DNA of 64,000 nucleotides from Vulcanimicrobiota bacterium (GCA_019235715.1 JAFAKE010000081.1:1-64000); one strand, 5' to 3'; shown: positions 17,022 through 27,493, counted from the first letter of the stretch. Numbers and translations: made by a program. The notes: generated by a model not told the origin, from the letters alone.

Positions 17022-17217
17022 GGCTTTTCGCGCGCGGCGTTTCGCCGTGCTCCCCACGCATGACCTTCGTTACCGCGCTCGTTCGTCGCACGCGATTCGC
17101 AGGGCAGCTCAATGGGGACGGCGGTCGATCGGGATATTGACCCTTCCGCCTCGGTGGCGCCGGCTTTCGCCGCAGCCAACGCCCCGTTTCGAGCTTCCAC
17201 CGCGAATCGCGTTCGAT

Positions 17218-18396
17218 TTAGTAGCGTGGTACGACGGCGAATGCGTGATAGGCCCACGAATACCAGACGCCGTACGCGTCTGCGATCACCGACCAGACGA
17301 TGAGCCCGTAGGACGCCGCGAACCTCGCGCGCTCCAGCCCGCGCGCGACGAGCGGGATGAGAAACGGCGCGAAATCCATCGAGTGGCGCATGCCGAACTG
17401 CTCGAAACCATTGACGTAGTAGAGCGCCGACGGAATCGCGGTCAAGATCGTCGCGATCCACAAAAACCACGTCTCGCGCGCGCGCGCCGGCGCGAAAAAG
17501 GCCAACAGCAGCGCTGGACTTGTGAACGTCAGTGCAACGCCCGCCCCCGTAGGCTTGAGCCATGGCGGATAGACCGTGAAGTCGGGCGGCAGGAAAAAGA
17601 AACTGTACAGATTTCCCGGCAAGAATTTCAGCTGGAACGGGCTGCCCGTCGCCGAGCCGACTTCATCTTGATGGAACCAGGTCGTGTAGCCGATGTCATT
17701 AAGCGTGTGCCACCGTCCGTAATTGTACGCGATGAAGAGCAGAAAAAACGGCAACGCTCCGAGCGCCGTCTGCGCGAGCGCGCGCAGACGCTGGCCTTTC
17801 GGCGTCTCAATGACGAGCCACACGGCGAACGGGATGCCTGCCAGTGCCATCGGAAAACGCGACAGCGCAAGACACGCGAAGAGCACGCCGAGCAGCCAGG
17901 GACGCCGCCGTCCGTACCATTCGGCCAGCGCGAGCAGCGCGAACATCGCACCGGTGATGTGTGCGAACATCCACAGCGACCCGAACGAGGCGCACCACCA
18001 GTACACCGTGCCGAAGCCCAAGAACACCGTCGTCCAGATCTGCACGTCGCGCGTCACGCGCATGCGTCCGAGCATCACCCAAGTGGCGGAAACCCCGATG
18101 GCTGCAGCGATTGCGCAAACGATCGCCTGGTTGGCGTCAAGCCCGAACAACAGCACGAGCGGGATGCACAACACCGCCGGGATCGGGCCTTCGATGACGT
18201 AGTGCTGGCCGTTGAATTCGAGCGCTTCGATCGCCGGACCGGGCCAATCGATCCACAGCCGCCCGTGCGTGAGTGCGTACGCGAGGCGGATGAAATTGTC
18301 GTAGTACGCGTGCATGAGGTGTGTGGATATGAGATAGAGCACGAGCGCTGTGACGAACACGAGCGGCGTCGACCAGCGCGCGAGAAACGCCTTCAC
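17218..18396 (-). CDS. Polytopic membrane protein, GT39/PMT-like glycosyltransferase candidate
   Basis: Many hydrophobic segments; extracytoplasmic acidic/aromatic loops. Confidence 0.5.
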   Translation of the reverse strand: MKAFLARWSTPLVFVTALVLYLISTHLMHAYYDNFIRLAYALTHGRLWIDWPGPAIEALEFNGQHYVIEGPIPAVLCIPLVLLFGLDANQAIVCAIAAAIGVSATWVMLGRMRVTRDVQIWTTVFLGFGTVYWWCASFGSLWMFAHITGAMFALLALAEWYGRRRPWLLGVLFACLALSRFPMALAGIPFAVWLVIETPKGQRLRALAQTALGALPFFLLFIAYNYGRWHTLNDIGYTTWFHQDEVGSATGSPFQLKFLPGNLYSFFFLPPDFTVYPPWLKPTGAGVALTFTSPALLLAFFAPARARETWFLWIATILTAIPSALYYVNGFEQFGMRHSMDFAPFLIPLVARGLERARFAASYGLIVWSVIADAYGVWYSWAYHAFAVVPRY

Positions 18397-19091
18397 GACG
18401 AACCGCTCGGATGCAGCACGTCTTGCGGAATCGCTGCGGGAAACGAATAATTCGAAAAGCGGATCACGTGCTTGAACTCACCGCCGGCGATCGTGCATTG
18501 TGCCGAGACGGTCGAGGGCAGCACATATGCGCCGACCTGCGCGAAGTCGATCTCGCCGGTGCCATCGCAGCCGCTGGACGAAGCGACGTAGCGCTCGCGC
18601 AACGGCGCGCCGCTTGCGGGATCGAGGGCGAACTGCACGATCGCGAACTGCGCAGATGTCGTGCGCTTCGCGTCATACATGTAAGCTTTGCGCCCATTCA
18701 CGACCGCGAGGCCGGTGAAGGTCACATCGTAGTCCGCCTCGCTGACTGCGAATTGATCCGCGTCGTACGGCCAGGTCGCATGGTGATACGTCTGCGTGCG
18801 CGGCGGCCGCAGCCTGGAATCGTCGATCGCGATCGTGTCGTTACGCTGGTCGCCGTCTTTGCTGCGATAGACTCGATGCTGTGCGGTGATCATGCGCGTC
18901 GGACCAGTGCGCACTTCGTTGTATTCGAACACCATGTATGGAGGCTTCGGCAGGGCCGCCATCAACGCGCGATATTTGACCAGCGTTTTCGCCACCGCGC
19001 CGGCGGGGGTTGACGCCGCCGCACAGCGCAGCGGGCTTGCAAGAGCCGTCAGCGCGATCGCGAGAAGCAGCGCCGCGAGGCGCTCAGCCAC
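18393..19091 (-). CDS. Secreted protein of unknown function
   Basis: Signal peptide; YRSKDGDQRNDTI..., YDVTFTGLAVVNGRKAYMY. Confidence 0.7.
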   Translation of the reverse strand: MAERLAALLLAIALTALASPLRCAAASTPAGAVAKTLVKYRALMAALPKPPYMVFEYNEVRTGPTRMITAQHRVYRSKDGDQRNDTIAIDDSRLRPPRTQTYHHATWPYDADQFAVSEADYDVTFTGLAVVNGRKAYMYDAKRTTSAQFAIVQFALDPASGAPLRERYVASSSGCDGTGEIDFAQVGAYVLPSTVSAQCTIAGGEFKHVIRFSNYSFPAAIPQDVLHPSGSS

Positions 19092-21735
19092 GAACGGCCT
19101 TTTCGATCGCTGCCGGCACCGCGGCTAGCGCTGCGCCGATGCCGGATGCGTTTTTGCCTGCGCCCTGCGCGATCGCGGGATTGCCGCCCCCTTTGCCGTC
19201 GATGTGCGGCATGAGCTCGGCCAACACGTCTTTGGCAGACACGCCCTTTTGCGCAGCGCCGGCGCCGGCCGCGACGACGAGCGATACCTTGCCATTCGAC
19301 GGCGTCGCGATGACGATGACGCCATCCGGCAGCTTGTCGCGAATCGACTCGGCGAGATCGCGTGCGCCGATGGTCGCGTCGTCGTTCTCGATCGCGACGT
19401 AGCGCACGCCTGCGACCTCTTTGGCCGCAGCGGCGTAGTCGCCGGCATGCTGCGCGGCCAGCTGCAGCTGGAGCGTCTCGACCTTGCGTTCGAGCTCGCG
19501 CTGTCGCGTCGTCAGCCGTTCGACCGCTTCGGGCACGTGCTCGGCCGACGTCGACAAGGCAGAACCGACCTCGTCGATGCGGTCCTGCACGGACGCGACA
19601 TAGCGATCGGCGGATTCGGATACGACGCCTTCGACGCGGCGAATACCCGCGCCGATCGCAGATTCGCCGAGCAGCACGAAATGGCCGATCTCGCCCGTCG
19701 ACGCGACGTGGGTGCCGCCGCACAGCTCGACGCTGGGTCCGAACGTCACGACGCGCACGACGTCGCCGTAATTCTCGCCCTTCATGTAGACGGCGCCGCG
19801 CGCGATCGCTTGCGCGAACGGCATCGATTCTTCGACGACGTGATAGTCGCTGCGGATCAATTCGTTGACGCGGCCGGACACCTGCGAGCGCACGGGGCGC
19901 GACAGCGCACCGACCGGAGAATCGAAGTCGAAACGCGTGCGTTCCGGGAACACCGCGCTGCCGCGCTGCGCGACCGAATCGCCGAGCACTTCTTTGAGCG
20001 CGCGCTGCAAAAGGTGCGTGACGGTGTGGTGGCGCCGGATCTCGCGGCGCCAGTGCGGATCGACGATCGCTTCCACGTGGTCGCCGATCGCGAACCCACC
20101 GGCGCGCACCACCCCGCGATGCACGATGCGGCGCTGCGTCTTATCTTCATACTGCGTGTCGCGCACATCGAACGATGCGCCCGCTGTCGCGATAACGCCT
20201 CGATCGCCGCTTTGTCCGCCTTTCTCGGCGTAGAACGGCGTCTGATCGAGCACGAGCGCGCCGTGCGCATCGGGCTCGAGGCGTTGTACCGGCGTACCGT
20301 CGCGATCGAATAACGCGACGACGGTCGCCTTCGCCTCGAGACTCTCATAGCCCACGAAGTTGGAGCGCTCTGCCGTTTCGGCGATAGGCCGTGCGACGCG
20401 CACTTCGCCGCGCTTCGCAAGCGCGTCGGCACGCGCGCGATCGCGCTGCGCTTCCATCGCGGCATGGTAGCCCGCCATGTCGATCGAGATGCCATCCTCG
20501 GCGGCGATCTCGCGCGTTAGGTCGACCGGAAAACCGTAGGTATCGTACAGCTCGAACGCGTCGTCGCCCGGCAGCACGCGCCCTCCTGCGCTCTTGCGCG
20601 CGTTGAGCCGTTCGGTCAGCAACGCCGAGCCGCGCGCAAGCGTCGTGCCGAATTGACGCTCTTCGGCTTCGAGCGTGCGCTGCACGCGTTCGCTTGCGGC
20701 GCGCAGTTCCGGATAGCCGCTTGCCAGCGACTCGACGACGGCCGGCATGAGGCGCGAGAAGAAACCGTCCGCGAAACCGAGCAGCTTGCCGCTGCGGATC
20801 GCGCGGCGCGCAAGAAAGCGCAGCACGTATCCGCGATCGGTATTCGACGGCGTGACGCCGTCGGCGACGAGGAACATGCACGCGCGCGCATGATCGGCGA
20901 TGATGCGCTGATGGACGTGCGTCTCTTCGCCGAGCTTCTTCTCGATCGTGTTTGAAACGCGCGGCAGCGCGGCGATGATCGTCTGATAGAGATCCGTGTC
21001 GAAGATCGACGTCTTACCGGCCAGCACCATGCACAGCCGCTCGAATCCCATGCCTGTGTCGATGCACTTCTTCGGCAGCGGGTGCATCGTGCCGCTCGCG
21101 TCGCGGTCGTACTGCTGGAAGACGAGATTCCATACCTCGATATAGCGGTTGCAATCCGGGCAGCCCGGGCCACACGCCGGCTTCCCGCAACCCACGGCCG
21201 CACCGAGATCGTAGAAGATCTCGGAGCACGGGCCGCATGGACCCGTCGGTCCCATATCCCAAAAGTTGTCTTCGCGAAAGCGCGTGACGCGTTCGGGCGC
21301 TAAACCGATCTCCTGCCGCCACATCTGCGCGGCTTCGTCGTCATCGACGTACACAGTCGCGTATAATTTGTCCGCCGGCAGCGAAAGCGTGCGCGTCAAG
21401 TATTCCCACGCCCACGCGATCGCCTCGCGCTTGTAGTAATCGCCGAACGAGAAGTTGCCGAGCATTTCCAGAAATGTGCCGTGGCGGCCCGTACGCCCGA
21501 CCGAATCGATGTCGTTCTTGCCGCCCGCGACGCGCAAGCAGCGCTGCACCGTGACGACCCGCGCCGCCGGCGGCGGGGCTTCGCCCAAGAACTGCGGCAC
21601 GAACGGCTCCATGCCGGCGATGGTGAACAGCGTGGTCGAAAGCGCGTCCGGCACCAGGCTCGCCCCGGGCAGATGCACGTGCCCTTTGGCCACGAAGAAA
21701 TCGACGAACGACCGCCGGATGTCCGCGGATGTCAT
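19084..21735 (-). CDS. alaS: Alanyl-tRNA synthetase
   Basis: TSADIRRSFVDFFVAKGHVHLPGASLVP, GRTGRHGTFLEMLGNFSFGDYYK, HTVTHLLQRALKEVLG, VELCGGTHVASTGEIG. Confidence 0.97.
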   Translation of the reverse strand: MTSADIRRSFVDFFVAKGHVHLPGASLVPDALSTTLFTIAGMEPFVPQFLGEAPPPAARVVTVQRCLRVAGGKNDIDSVGRTGRHGTFLEMLGNFSFGDYYKREAIAWAWEYLTRTLSLPADKLYATVYVDDDEAAQMWRQEIGLAPERVTRFREDNFWDMGPTGPCGPCSEIFYDLGAAVGCGKPACGPGCPDCNRYIEVWNLVFQQYDRDASGTMHPLPKKCIDTGMGFERLCMVLAGKTSIFDTDLYQTIIAALPRVSNTIEKKLGEETHVHQRIIADHARACMFLVADGVTPSNTDRGYVLRFLARRAIRSGKLLGFADGFFSRLMPAVVESLASGYPELRAASERVQRTLEAEERQFGTTLARGSALLTERLNARKSAGGRVLPGDDAFELYDTYGFPVDLTREIAAEDGISIDMAGYHAAMEAQRDRARADALAKRGEVRVARPIAETAERSNFVGYESLEAKATVVALFDRDGTPVQRLEPDAHGALVLDQTPFYAEKGGQSGDRGVIATAGASFDVRDTQYEDKTQRRIVHRGVVRAGGFAIGDHVEAIVDPHWRREIRRHHTVTHLLQRALKEVLGDSVAQRGSAVFPERTRFDFDSPVGALSRPVRSQVSGRVNELIRSDYHVVEESMPFAQAIARGAVYMKGENYGDVVRVVTFGPSVELCGGTHVASTGEIGHFVLLGESAIGAGIRRVEGVVSESADRYVASVQDRIDEVGSALSTSAEHVPEAVERLTTRQRELERKVETLQLQLAAQHAGDYAAAAKEVAGVRYVAIENDDATIGARDLAESIRDKLPDGVIVIATPSNGKVSLVVAAGAGAAQKGVSAKDVLAELMPHIDGKGGGNPAIAQGAGKNASGIGAALAAVPAAIEKAVRG

Positions 21736-21744
21736 ACCGGGTGG

Positions 21745-22554
21745 TTATTTTGCGTGTTCGGGTCGCGACTCTTCTTGCAGCAGGCCCTTCATCTTGGCCA
21801 GCGCGCGCTGTTGCAGCCGTGAGACGTGCATCTGCGAGAGCTGCAGGCGGCGCGCGATGGCCGACTGCGACACGTTCTCGTAGTAGCGCAGGTACACGAT
21901 GACGCGCTCGCGCCGGTCGAGGCGCTCGAAGGCGCGTTCCAGCAAATCCTTGTTCTCGAGCGCGCGCATGTCGGGATCGTCGCGTCCGAGGTAATCGAGC
22001 AGCGTCGCTGCTTTGCCCTCGCTTTCGCCGGCCAGCTCGACATCGAGCGAGAGCGGCGAGTACGCTTGGCCAAGCTCGTGCGCTTCGATGATCTCTTCTT
22101 CGCTCGCCTTGAGCGCAGCGGCCAGCTCGGCGACGCTGGGCGAACGGCCCAGGTGGACCGACATCGTATCGAGCGCACGATTGACGGCGGCGTTCAGCTC
22201 TTGCAGGCGGCGCGGCACGCGGATCGCCCAACCGCGATCGCGGAAGTGGCGTTTGATTTCGCCGATCACCGTCGGCGTCGCATACGTCGTGAACTCCAGG
22301 CCGCGCTGCGGCTCGAAACGATCGATCGCTTTGATGAGTCCCAGCGTGCCGACCTGGATCAGATCGTCGAGCGGTTCACCGCGGTTGGCGAAGCGCGATG
22401 CGAGGTAACGCACCAAGTTGAGGTGCGCGACGACCAGCTGCTCGCGCACTTCTTGATCGCGCGTCTGCGCGAACGTCGCGAACAGCGCGCGCGTGCGCTC
22501 CCGATCGAATCGCTCGGGACGAGAATCATTGGACGGCCGTGGTTGCGCTCCCAC
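21745..22554 (-). CDS. SigB/SigF-type RNA polymerase sigma factor
   Basis: Region 2 PLDDLIQVGTLGLIKAIDRFEPQRGLEFTTYATPTVIGEIKRHFRDRGWAIRVPRRLQEL; region 4 ERVIVYLRYYENVSQSAIARRLQLSQMHVSRLQ. Confidence 0.92.
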   Translation of the reverse strand: MGAQPRPSNDSRPERFDRERTRALFATFAQTRDQEVREQLVVAHLNLVRYLASRFANRGEPLDDLIQVGTLGLIKAIDRFEPQRGLEFTTYATPTVIGEIKRHFRDRGWAIRVPRRLQELNAAVNRALDTMSVHLGRSPSVAELAAALKASEEEIIEAHELGQAYSPLSLDVELAGESEGKAATLLDYLGRDDPDMRALENKDLLERAFERLDRRERVIVYLRYYENVSQSAIARRLQLSQMHVSRLQQRALAKMKGLLQEESRPEHAK

Positions 22555-22592
22555 GAATTGCGTCTTCTACAGTCCGGGTCTCGCGGTGCTTG

Positions 22593-23033
22593 CTAGCGAG
22601 CCGGCGACTGCGGCCGCAGATGTTTGGTCATCGTCAGCCGAGTGCCGCGGCGCGGATCGACGTCATAGCTCACATCGTCCATCAGCGTGCGGATCAAGAA
22701 CACTCCCAGTCCTCTCTCGAGCGGCTCATCCTTCTGCCGCAGCTCGGTCCCTTGTCCTCTGAACCCCTTGCCATCATCCTGCACGGTCACGACCAGTTTG
22801 TCCGGATCGATCGTGCATGCGATGTGCACCTCGCCGTCGTCGGCCGCATGCTGGATGCAATTGGTATATGCTTCAGCGACAGCGAGCTTGAGGTCTTCGA
22901 TATCTTCGATGCCGAAGTCGAGCCGGCTGGCGATCCCCGCGATGGCGAGGCGCGCGACGCCGACCCACTCGGCTTTGCTCGGCAAGCGCAGTTCGATCAC
23001 GTTGGATGTCGACTGCTTTTTCGGCGAGATCAT
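22593..23033 (-). CDS. RsbW/SpoIIAB-type anti-sigma factor kinase
   Basis: AVAEAYTNCIQHA (N-box), VQDDGKGF, GLGVFLIRTLMDDVSYD; start chosen at 23033 (ATGA overlap). Confidence 0.88.
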   Translation of the reverse strand: MISPKKQSTSNVIELRLPSKAEWVGVARLAIAGIASRLDFGIEDIEDLKLAVAEAYTNCIQHAADDGEVHIACTIDPDKLVVTVQDDGKGFRGQGTELRQKDEPLERGLGVFLIRTLMDDVSYDVDPRRGTRLTMTKHLRPQSPAR

Positions 23034-23377
23034 AGCGCTGCACCGGCGGCAGCTTCCGAATCGTAGATGCCGAAGATCTTGACGAGTCCGGTGATGTCGA
23101 AGATCTTCTTGATCTGCGGATTCGTGCACACGAGGCTGACCGTGCCGCTGTGCTCGCGCACGCGCTTGAGTCCGCCGATGAGCACGCCAAGCCCGGTCGA
23201 GTCGATGTAGCGCACGTTCTCGAGGTTGATGATCAGGTCGTAATGGCCTTGATCGATCAACTCGCCGATCGTCTCCTTGACGCGCGGCGAGGTGTAGACG
23301 TCGATCTCGCCGTTGAGATCGACGACGCGCACGCCGTTCTTGCCAGGCACTTCTTTCACGTCTACGGTGATGTCCAC
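23030..23377 (-). CDS. Anti-sigma factor antagonist (RsbV/SpoIIAA, STAS domain)
   Basis: VVDLNGEIDVYTSPRVKETIGELI...LENVRYIDSTGLGVLIGGLKRVRE. Confidence 0.9.
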   Translation of the reverse strand: MDITVDVKEVPGKNGVRVVDLNGEIDVYTSPRVKETIGELIDQGHYDLIINLENVRYIDSTGLGVLIGGLKRVREHSGTVSLVCTNPQIKKIFDITGLVKIFGIYDSEAAAGAAL

Positions 23378-23384
23378 GCGCCGC

Positions 23385-23729
23385 CTACCCGTTCTGCAAC
23401 TCGTCGATCTTGGCTTGCGCCGCCTGTTTGGCGGCGTTCACCGCATTGCCGGCCCGCTTGGCCGTCGTGTCGTACGCCGCGCGCGTGCGCTTGGCCAGGT
23501 CATCCGCCTGTTTGCGCAAGTCGTCGGCGAGCTGATTGGCGAGATCGCGCAGATCCGAGGCGAGGTCCAGCGCTTTGCCGCGCGCCTCTTGTGCTTTGCC
23601 TGAGATCAGCTCGCGCGTCTCTTCGCCCGACTGCGGCGCGAGCACGAGCGCGAGCACCGCACCCGCGAACGCGCCGATCACTAATCCTGAAAGAAAACCG
23701 ACCCCTGAATTGCCACGGTCATTGTCCAT
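23385..23729 (-). CDS. YtxH domain protein
   Basis: FLSGLVIGAFAGAVLALVLAPQSGEETRELI followed by amphipathic helix. Confidence 0.8.
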   Translation of the reverse strand: MDNDRGNSGVGFLSGLVIGAFAGAVLALVLAPQSGEETRELISGKAQEARGKALDLASDLRDLANQLADDLRKQADDLAKRTRAAYDTTAKRAGNAVNAAKQAAQAKIDELQNG

Positions 23730-24147
23730 CTGAATGCGTCTCCTTGACGTTCGATCCGTTGTCTTTGCCCCGCACCTTGGTCAAGAATGAGCGCGCGCCC
23801 GCGCTTACGCCGGCGATCAGGCTCGCGATCTTGACGACGGTCGGCGCGATGCTCGCGCTTGCGGCGTCGGTCGCTTTGTCGACCGCACCTGCGGCGCGCT
23901 CGGCGACGGCCGTCACCCGATCGACGCGCGCGACCATGCTGTCCACGCTGTCCGCGATGTTGCCCACGTGGTCCATCGTCTTCATGATGGGCACGTCGAA
24001 CTGGTCCAGTTTTGCGTCCGCTTTCGCCAGGGTCGCCTGCGTCTGCGTCAACAGCATGCCCAATCTAAGGAAGACGAACAACAGCCCGCCCGCCACGACG
24101 AGCGCGGCGATTCCGATAGCGAGCCACATGAAATCTTGGGTGCTCAT
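23719..24147 (-). CDS. DUF948/YtxG-like membrane protein
   Basis: One N-terminal TM plus coiled-coil-like helix; adjacent to YtxH. Confidence 0.6.
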   Translation of the reverse strand: MSTQDFMWLAIGIAALVVAGGLLFVFLRLGMLLTQTQATLAKADAKLDQFDVPIMKTMDHVGNIADSVDSMVARVDRVTAVAERAAGAVDKATDAASASIAPTVVKIASLIAGVSAGARSFLTKVRGKDNGSNVKETHSDGQ

Positions 24148-24160
24148 GCGAGGACCTCAG

Positions 24161-25363
24161 TCATTCTCGGGCCCGAGCGAGACCTCCCCCAGGATTCAAC
24201 GCATCCGCAAGTGCTCGTAACTTCTCTATAGTACCCGGCAGACGAGAAAGCAAACGCGCGATGTCATCGGCGCTCGTGGTGCGGCCGAGCGAAAAACGGA
24301 CTGTGCCGCGCGCCTGCCCGGGCGGCAATCCGAGCGCGCTCAGCACGTGTGACGGCTCGAGCGAACCCGACGCGCACGCGCTTCCGGTCGACGCTTCGAA
24401 TCCCGCGACATCGAGCGCGAGCACCGCCGTCTGCCCATCGACGCCTTCAAAGCGCAGGCTTGCGTTGTTGGGCAAGCGTTCCTCGCGCGCACCGTTGAGA
24501 GACGCGCCTGGCAGCGCGAGCGCGCCGTCGATGAGCGCGTCGCGCAGGGCGGCGATATGGACCGATTGCGACGCGATTTCGTGCACGGCGAGATCGAGCG
24601 CGACGGAGAGACCGACGATGCCTGCGACGTTCTCGGTGCCCGCTCGCCGGCCGCCTTCTTGCGCGCCGCCGACGATCAACGGTTCGACGCACGCGCCCTT
24701 GCGCACGTACAGCGCGCCGACGCCTTTTGGCCCTTCGAACTTATGCGCCGAAAGCGACAGCGCATCGATGCCGAGCTGCGCGACGTCGATCGGGATATGC
24801 CCGGCCGTCTGCACAGCGTCGGTGTGGAACAGCGCGCCGTGCTCGTGCGCGATCGCCGCGAGCCGCGCGATCGGCTCGATCGTGCCGATCTCGTTGTTCG
24901 CATGCATGATGCTGACGAGCATCGTCGCGTCTTCAGCGCTGTCCGCGCGCGCGCGCAGCGCTTCGGCGAGCGCGTCGGCGTGTACGAATCCCTGCGCATC
25001 GACGGGCACGATCGTCACCGCGTGTCCGCGTGCGCGCAGCGTGTCGGCCGCGTGCAGGACGGCATGATGTTCGATCGCGCTCGTGATCAGGTGCCGCCGC
25101 TGGCTTGCGCCGGGGGCCGATAACCCGAAGATGGCCATGCAATCCGCTTCGGACCCGCTGCCGGTGAAGACGATCTCGTCCGGATGCGCGCCCAGCGCGG
25201 CGGCCGTGCGTGCGCGCGCTGCATCCAGCGCGCGGCGCGCGCGCTGACCGGCCGAGTGCGCGCTCGACGGATTCGCGTAGTCACCCCGCATCAATGGCAA
25301 CATCGCGTCGAGCGCTTCACTGCGCACTTCCGTCGTGGCGGCGTTGTCGAGGTAAACGGCCAT
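24161..25363 (-). CDS. Cysteine desulfurase (IscS/NifS family)
   Basis: AVYLDNAATTEVRSEAL, SLSAHKFEGPKGVGALY PLP-Lys motif, STGSACASGS active-site Cys; track ORF over-extended, start ATG 25363. Confidence 0.93.
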   Translation of the reverse strand: MAVYLDNAATTEVRSEALDAMLPLMRGDYANPSSAHSAGQRARRALDAARARTAAALGAHPDEIVFTGSGSEADCMAIFGLSAPGASQRRHLITSAIEHHAVLHAADTLRARGHAVTIVPVDAQGFVHADALAEALRARADSAEDATMLVSIMHANNEIGTIEPIARLAAIAHEHGALFHTDAVQTAGHIPIDVAQLGIDALSLSAHKFEGPKGVGALYVRKGACVEPLIVGGAQEGGRRAGTENVAGIVGLSVALDLAVHEIASQSVHIAALRDALIDGALALPGASLNGAREERLPNNASLRFEGVDGQTAVLALDVAGFEASTGSACASGSLEPSHVLSALGLPPGQARGTVRFSLGRTTSADDIARLLSRLPGTIEKLRALADALNPGGGLARARE

Positions 25364-25417
25364 GCGCCGTGCTTCGCGACGGGGTCGGGTGAACCTCGGC
25401 GCCGAACGCACAGTGGC

Positions 25418-26152
25418 GTGACTTCCCCTACTGCTTCTGGGCAGCCGGCGAACAGCCGCTGCCTCGTCGTCCTGCCCACGTATCGAGAGCGCGAGAACAT
25501 CGAGGCGACGGTGCGCGCCGTGCTCGACTCGTCTGCGCGCGTCGACGCGGTCGTCGTCGATGACTCGTCCCCGGACGGGACCGCCGATCTCGTCAACGCG
25601 CTGCGCTTGCACGAACCGAGACTGTTCCTCATCAGCAGGCCGGGAAAGCTCGGTCTGGGCACCGCGTACGTCGCCGGCATACGATTCGGCCTGGATGCAG
25701 GGTACGACATCATTGCGACGATGGATGCAGATGGTTCCCACGACCCCAGCGCGTTGCCGGCGATGCTCGCGCAGCTTGATGCGGACGGCGCGGATGTCGT
25801 GATCGGCTCGCGCTACGTCGCCGGCGGCTCGGTGGAAAATTTTTCACTCGCGCGCAAGGCGAACAGCGCGGTCGCGAACGCGGTCGCGCGGGCACTTCTG
25901 GGTTTGCGCGTGCGCGACTGCACGTCGGGCTTCCGCGCGTATGACGCAACCCTTTTGCGCGCGATGCGTCTCGATGCGCTGCGCTCGACCGGCTACTCGA
26001 TGGTGCCGGAGCTGTTATATGAGGCGACGCGCTCGGGCGCGCGCATCGCCGAAGTGCCCATCGCGTTTCGCAACCGTGAAAAAGGCGTCTCGAAGGTGAC
26101 CGTCGGCGAGATCCTCAGCTGGATGCGCACCGTCGCCGCACTGCGCCGCTGA
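25418..26152 (+). CDS. Polyprenol monophosphomannose synthase-like GT2
   Basis: LVVLPTYRERENIEATV, VVVDDSSPDGTADLV, ATMDADGSHDP, DCTSGFRAYD; start GTG 25418 proposed. Confidence 0.85.
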   Translation: MTSPTASGQPANSRCLVVLPTYRERENIEATVRAVLDSSARVDAVVVDDSSPDGTADLVNALRLHEPRLFLISRPGKLGLGTAYVAGIRFGLDAGYDIIATMDADGSHDPSALPAMLAQLDADGADVVIGSRYVAGGSVENFSLARKANSAVANAVARALLGLRVRDCTSGFRAYDATLLRAMRLDALRSTGYSMVPELLYEATRSGARIAEVPIAFRNREKGVSKVTVGEILSWMRTVAALRR

Positions 26153-26165
26153 ATTCCGAACGCGA

Positions 26166-27446
26166 ATGGCTGACGAACCGCGCCTCTTCGAAGACACCGC
26201 AGCGCTGCAAAACGGCGACGAAGCCCTGCCGGCGAGCGCCCCGCTGGCGGCACGGATGCGGCCGCGCACGCTTGACGAGTTCGTCGGGCAGCAGCGCATC
26301 GTCGGACCTGGCAGTGCGCTGCGCACCGCGGCCGAGCAGGGCAAGGTGCCATCGCTCGTGCTGTGGGGGCCGCCGGGAAGCGGCAAGACGACGCTCGCGC
26401 GTCTGCTCGCGCAGGCTGCGCGTGCGCGCTTCATCGCGCTTTCGGCGGTCACGGCAGGCGTTGCGGACCTGCGGCGCATCGTTGCCGATGCCAAGCGCGT
26501 GCGCGCGCGCGCTCACACGGTCGTCTTCATCGACGAGATCCATCGCTTCAACAAAGCACAGCAAGACGCGGTCCTGCCCCACGTCGAGCGCGGCGACATC
26601 ACGTTCATCGGCGCCACGACCGAAAATCCGTCGTTCGAAGTCAACAGCGCCTTGCTTTCGCGCAGCCGGGTGTTCGTGCTCGCCCCGCTCGGACCCGATG
26701 AGATCGGCACGATCGTCGACCGTGCTCTCGCGGATCGCCAACGCGGCTTGCCGGCCGCTACCACACTTGACGACGACGCCCGCGCGAAGCTCATCGCCCT
26801 CGCCGACGGCGACGCGCGCTCGGCGCTCAACGCGCTCGAGCTGGCCTTCGAACTTGCGAGCGCGCGCGATGCCGCGCATCCTGCGATCGGCGCACGCGAC
26901 GTCGAAGAGGCGATGCAGCGCCGCGCGCTGCGCTACGACCGCGCCGGCGACGAGCACTACGACCTTATCTCCGCATTCATCAAATCGGTGCGCGGCAGCG
27001 ATCCGGATGCCGCCGTCTACTGGCTGGCGCGCATGCTCGAAGCCGGCGAAGATCCGATGTTCATCGCGCGCCGCTTGGTGATTCTCGCCGGTGAGGACGT
27101 CGGATTGGGCGATCCCCAAGCCCTGCCCATCGCGACGGCCGCCCATTACGCAGCGCATTCGATCGGCATGCCCGAAGCGATGTTTCCGCTCGTGGAAGCG
27201 ACGCTCTATCTGGCGCTCGCCAAGAAAAGCAACGCGGGGCTGCGCGCGTATGCCGCGGCGCGCGAGGCGATCGAGGAAACGGGCACGCTGCCCGTACCGC
27301 TGCACCTGCGCAACGCCGCGACGGGTCTGATGAAACAGCTCGGTTACGGCAAAGACTATCAGTACGCGCACGATTTTCCTGACGCGAAAGTCGAGCAGCA
27401 GCATCTGCCCGACGAACTGAAGGATCGCACGTTTTTCGAGCCGTGA
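26166..27446 (+). CDS. rarA: Replication-associated recombination protein A (RarA/MgsA AAA+ ATPase)
   Basis: [82 protein letters not shown]. Confidence 0.95.
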   Translation: MADEPRLFEDTAALQNGDEALPASAPLAARMRPRTLDEFVGQQRIVGPGSALRTAAEQGKVPSLVLWGPPGSGKTTLARLLAQAARARFIALSAVTAGVADLRRIVADAKRVRARAHTVVFIDEIHRFNKAQQDAVLPHVERGDITFIGATTENPSFEVNSALLSRSRVFVLAPLGPDEIGTIVDRALADRQRGLPAATTLDDDARAKLIALADGDARSALNALELAFELASARDAAHPAIGARDVEEAMQRRALRYDRAGDEHYDLISAFIKSVRGSDPDAAVYWLARMLEAGEDPMFIARRLVILAGEDVGLGDPQALPIATAAHYAAHSIGMPEAMFPLVEATLYLALAKKSNAGLRAYAAAREAIEETGTLPVPLHLRNAATGLMKQLGYGKDYQYAHDFPDAKVEQQHLPDELKDRTFFEP

Positions 27447-27462
27447 CAGTACGCGCAAGCAA

Positions 27463-27493
27463 AAAGCCCACGACCGTCGCGATCGCGGGCTTT
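27463..27493. terminator. Bidirectional terminator between convergent genes
   Basis: AAAGCCCaCGA-N9-TCGcGGGCTTT hairpin flanked by A-rich/T-rich ends. Confidence 0.7.

Noticed and set aside
16960-18450. 496-aa plus-strand ORF
   Set aside because: Arg/His-rich antisense shadow over the membrane protein at 17218-18396.
24161-25741. 526-aa extended cysteine desulfurase
   Set aside because: N-terminal extension overlaps the oppositely oriented GT2 gene; genuine start is MAVYLDNAATT at 25363.
26115-27458. 447-aa minus-strand ORF
   Set aside because: Antisense shadow of rarA, which has clear AAA+ motifs.
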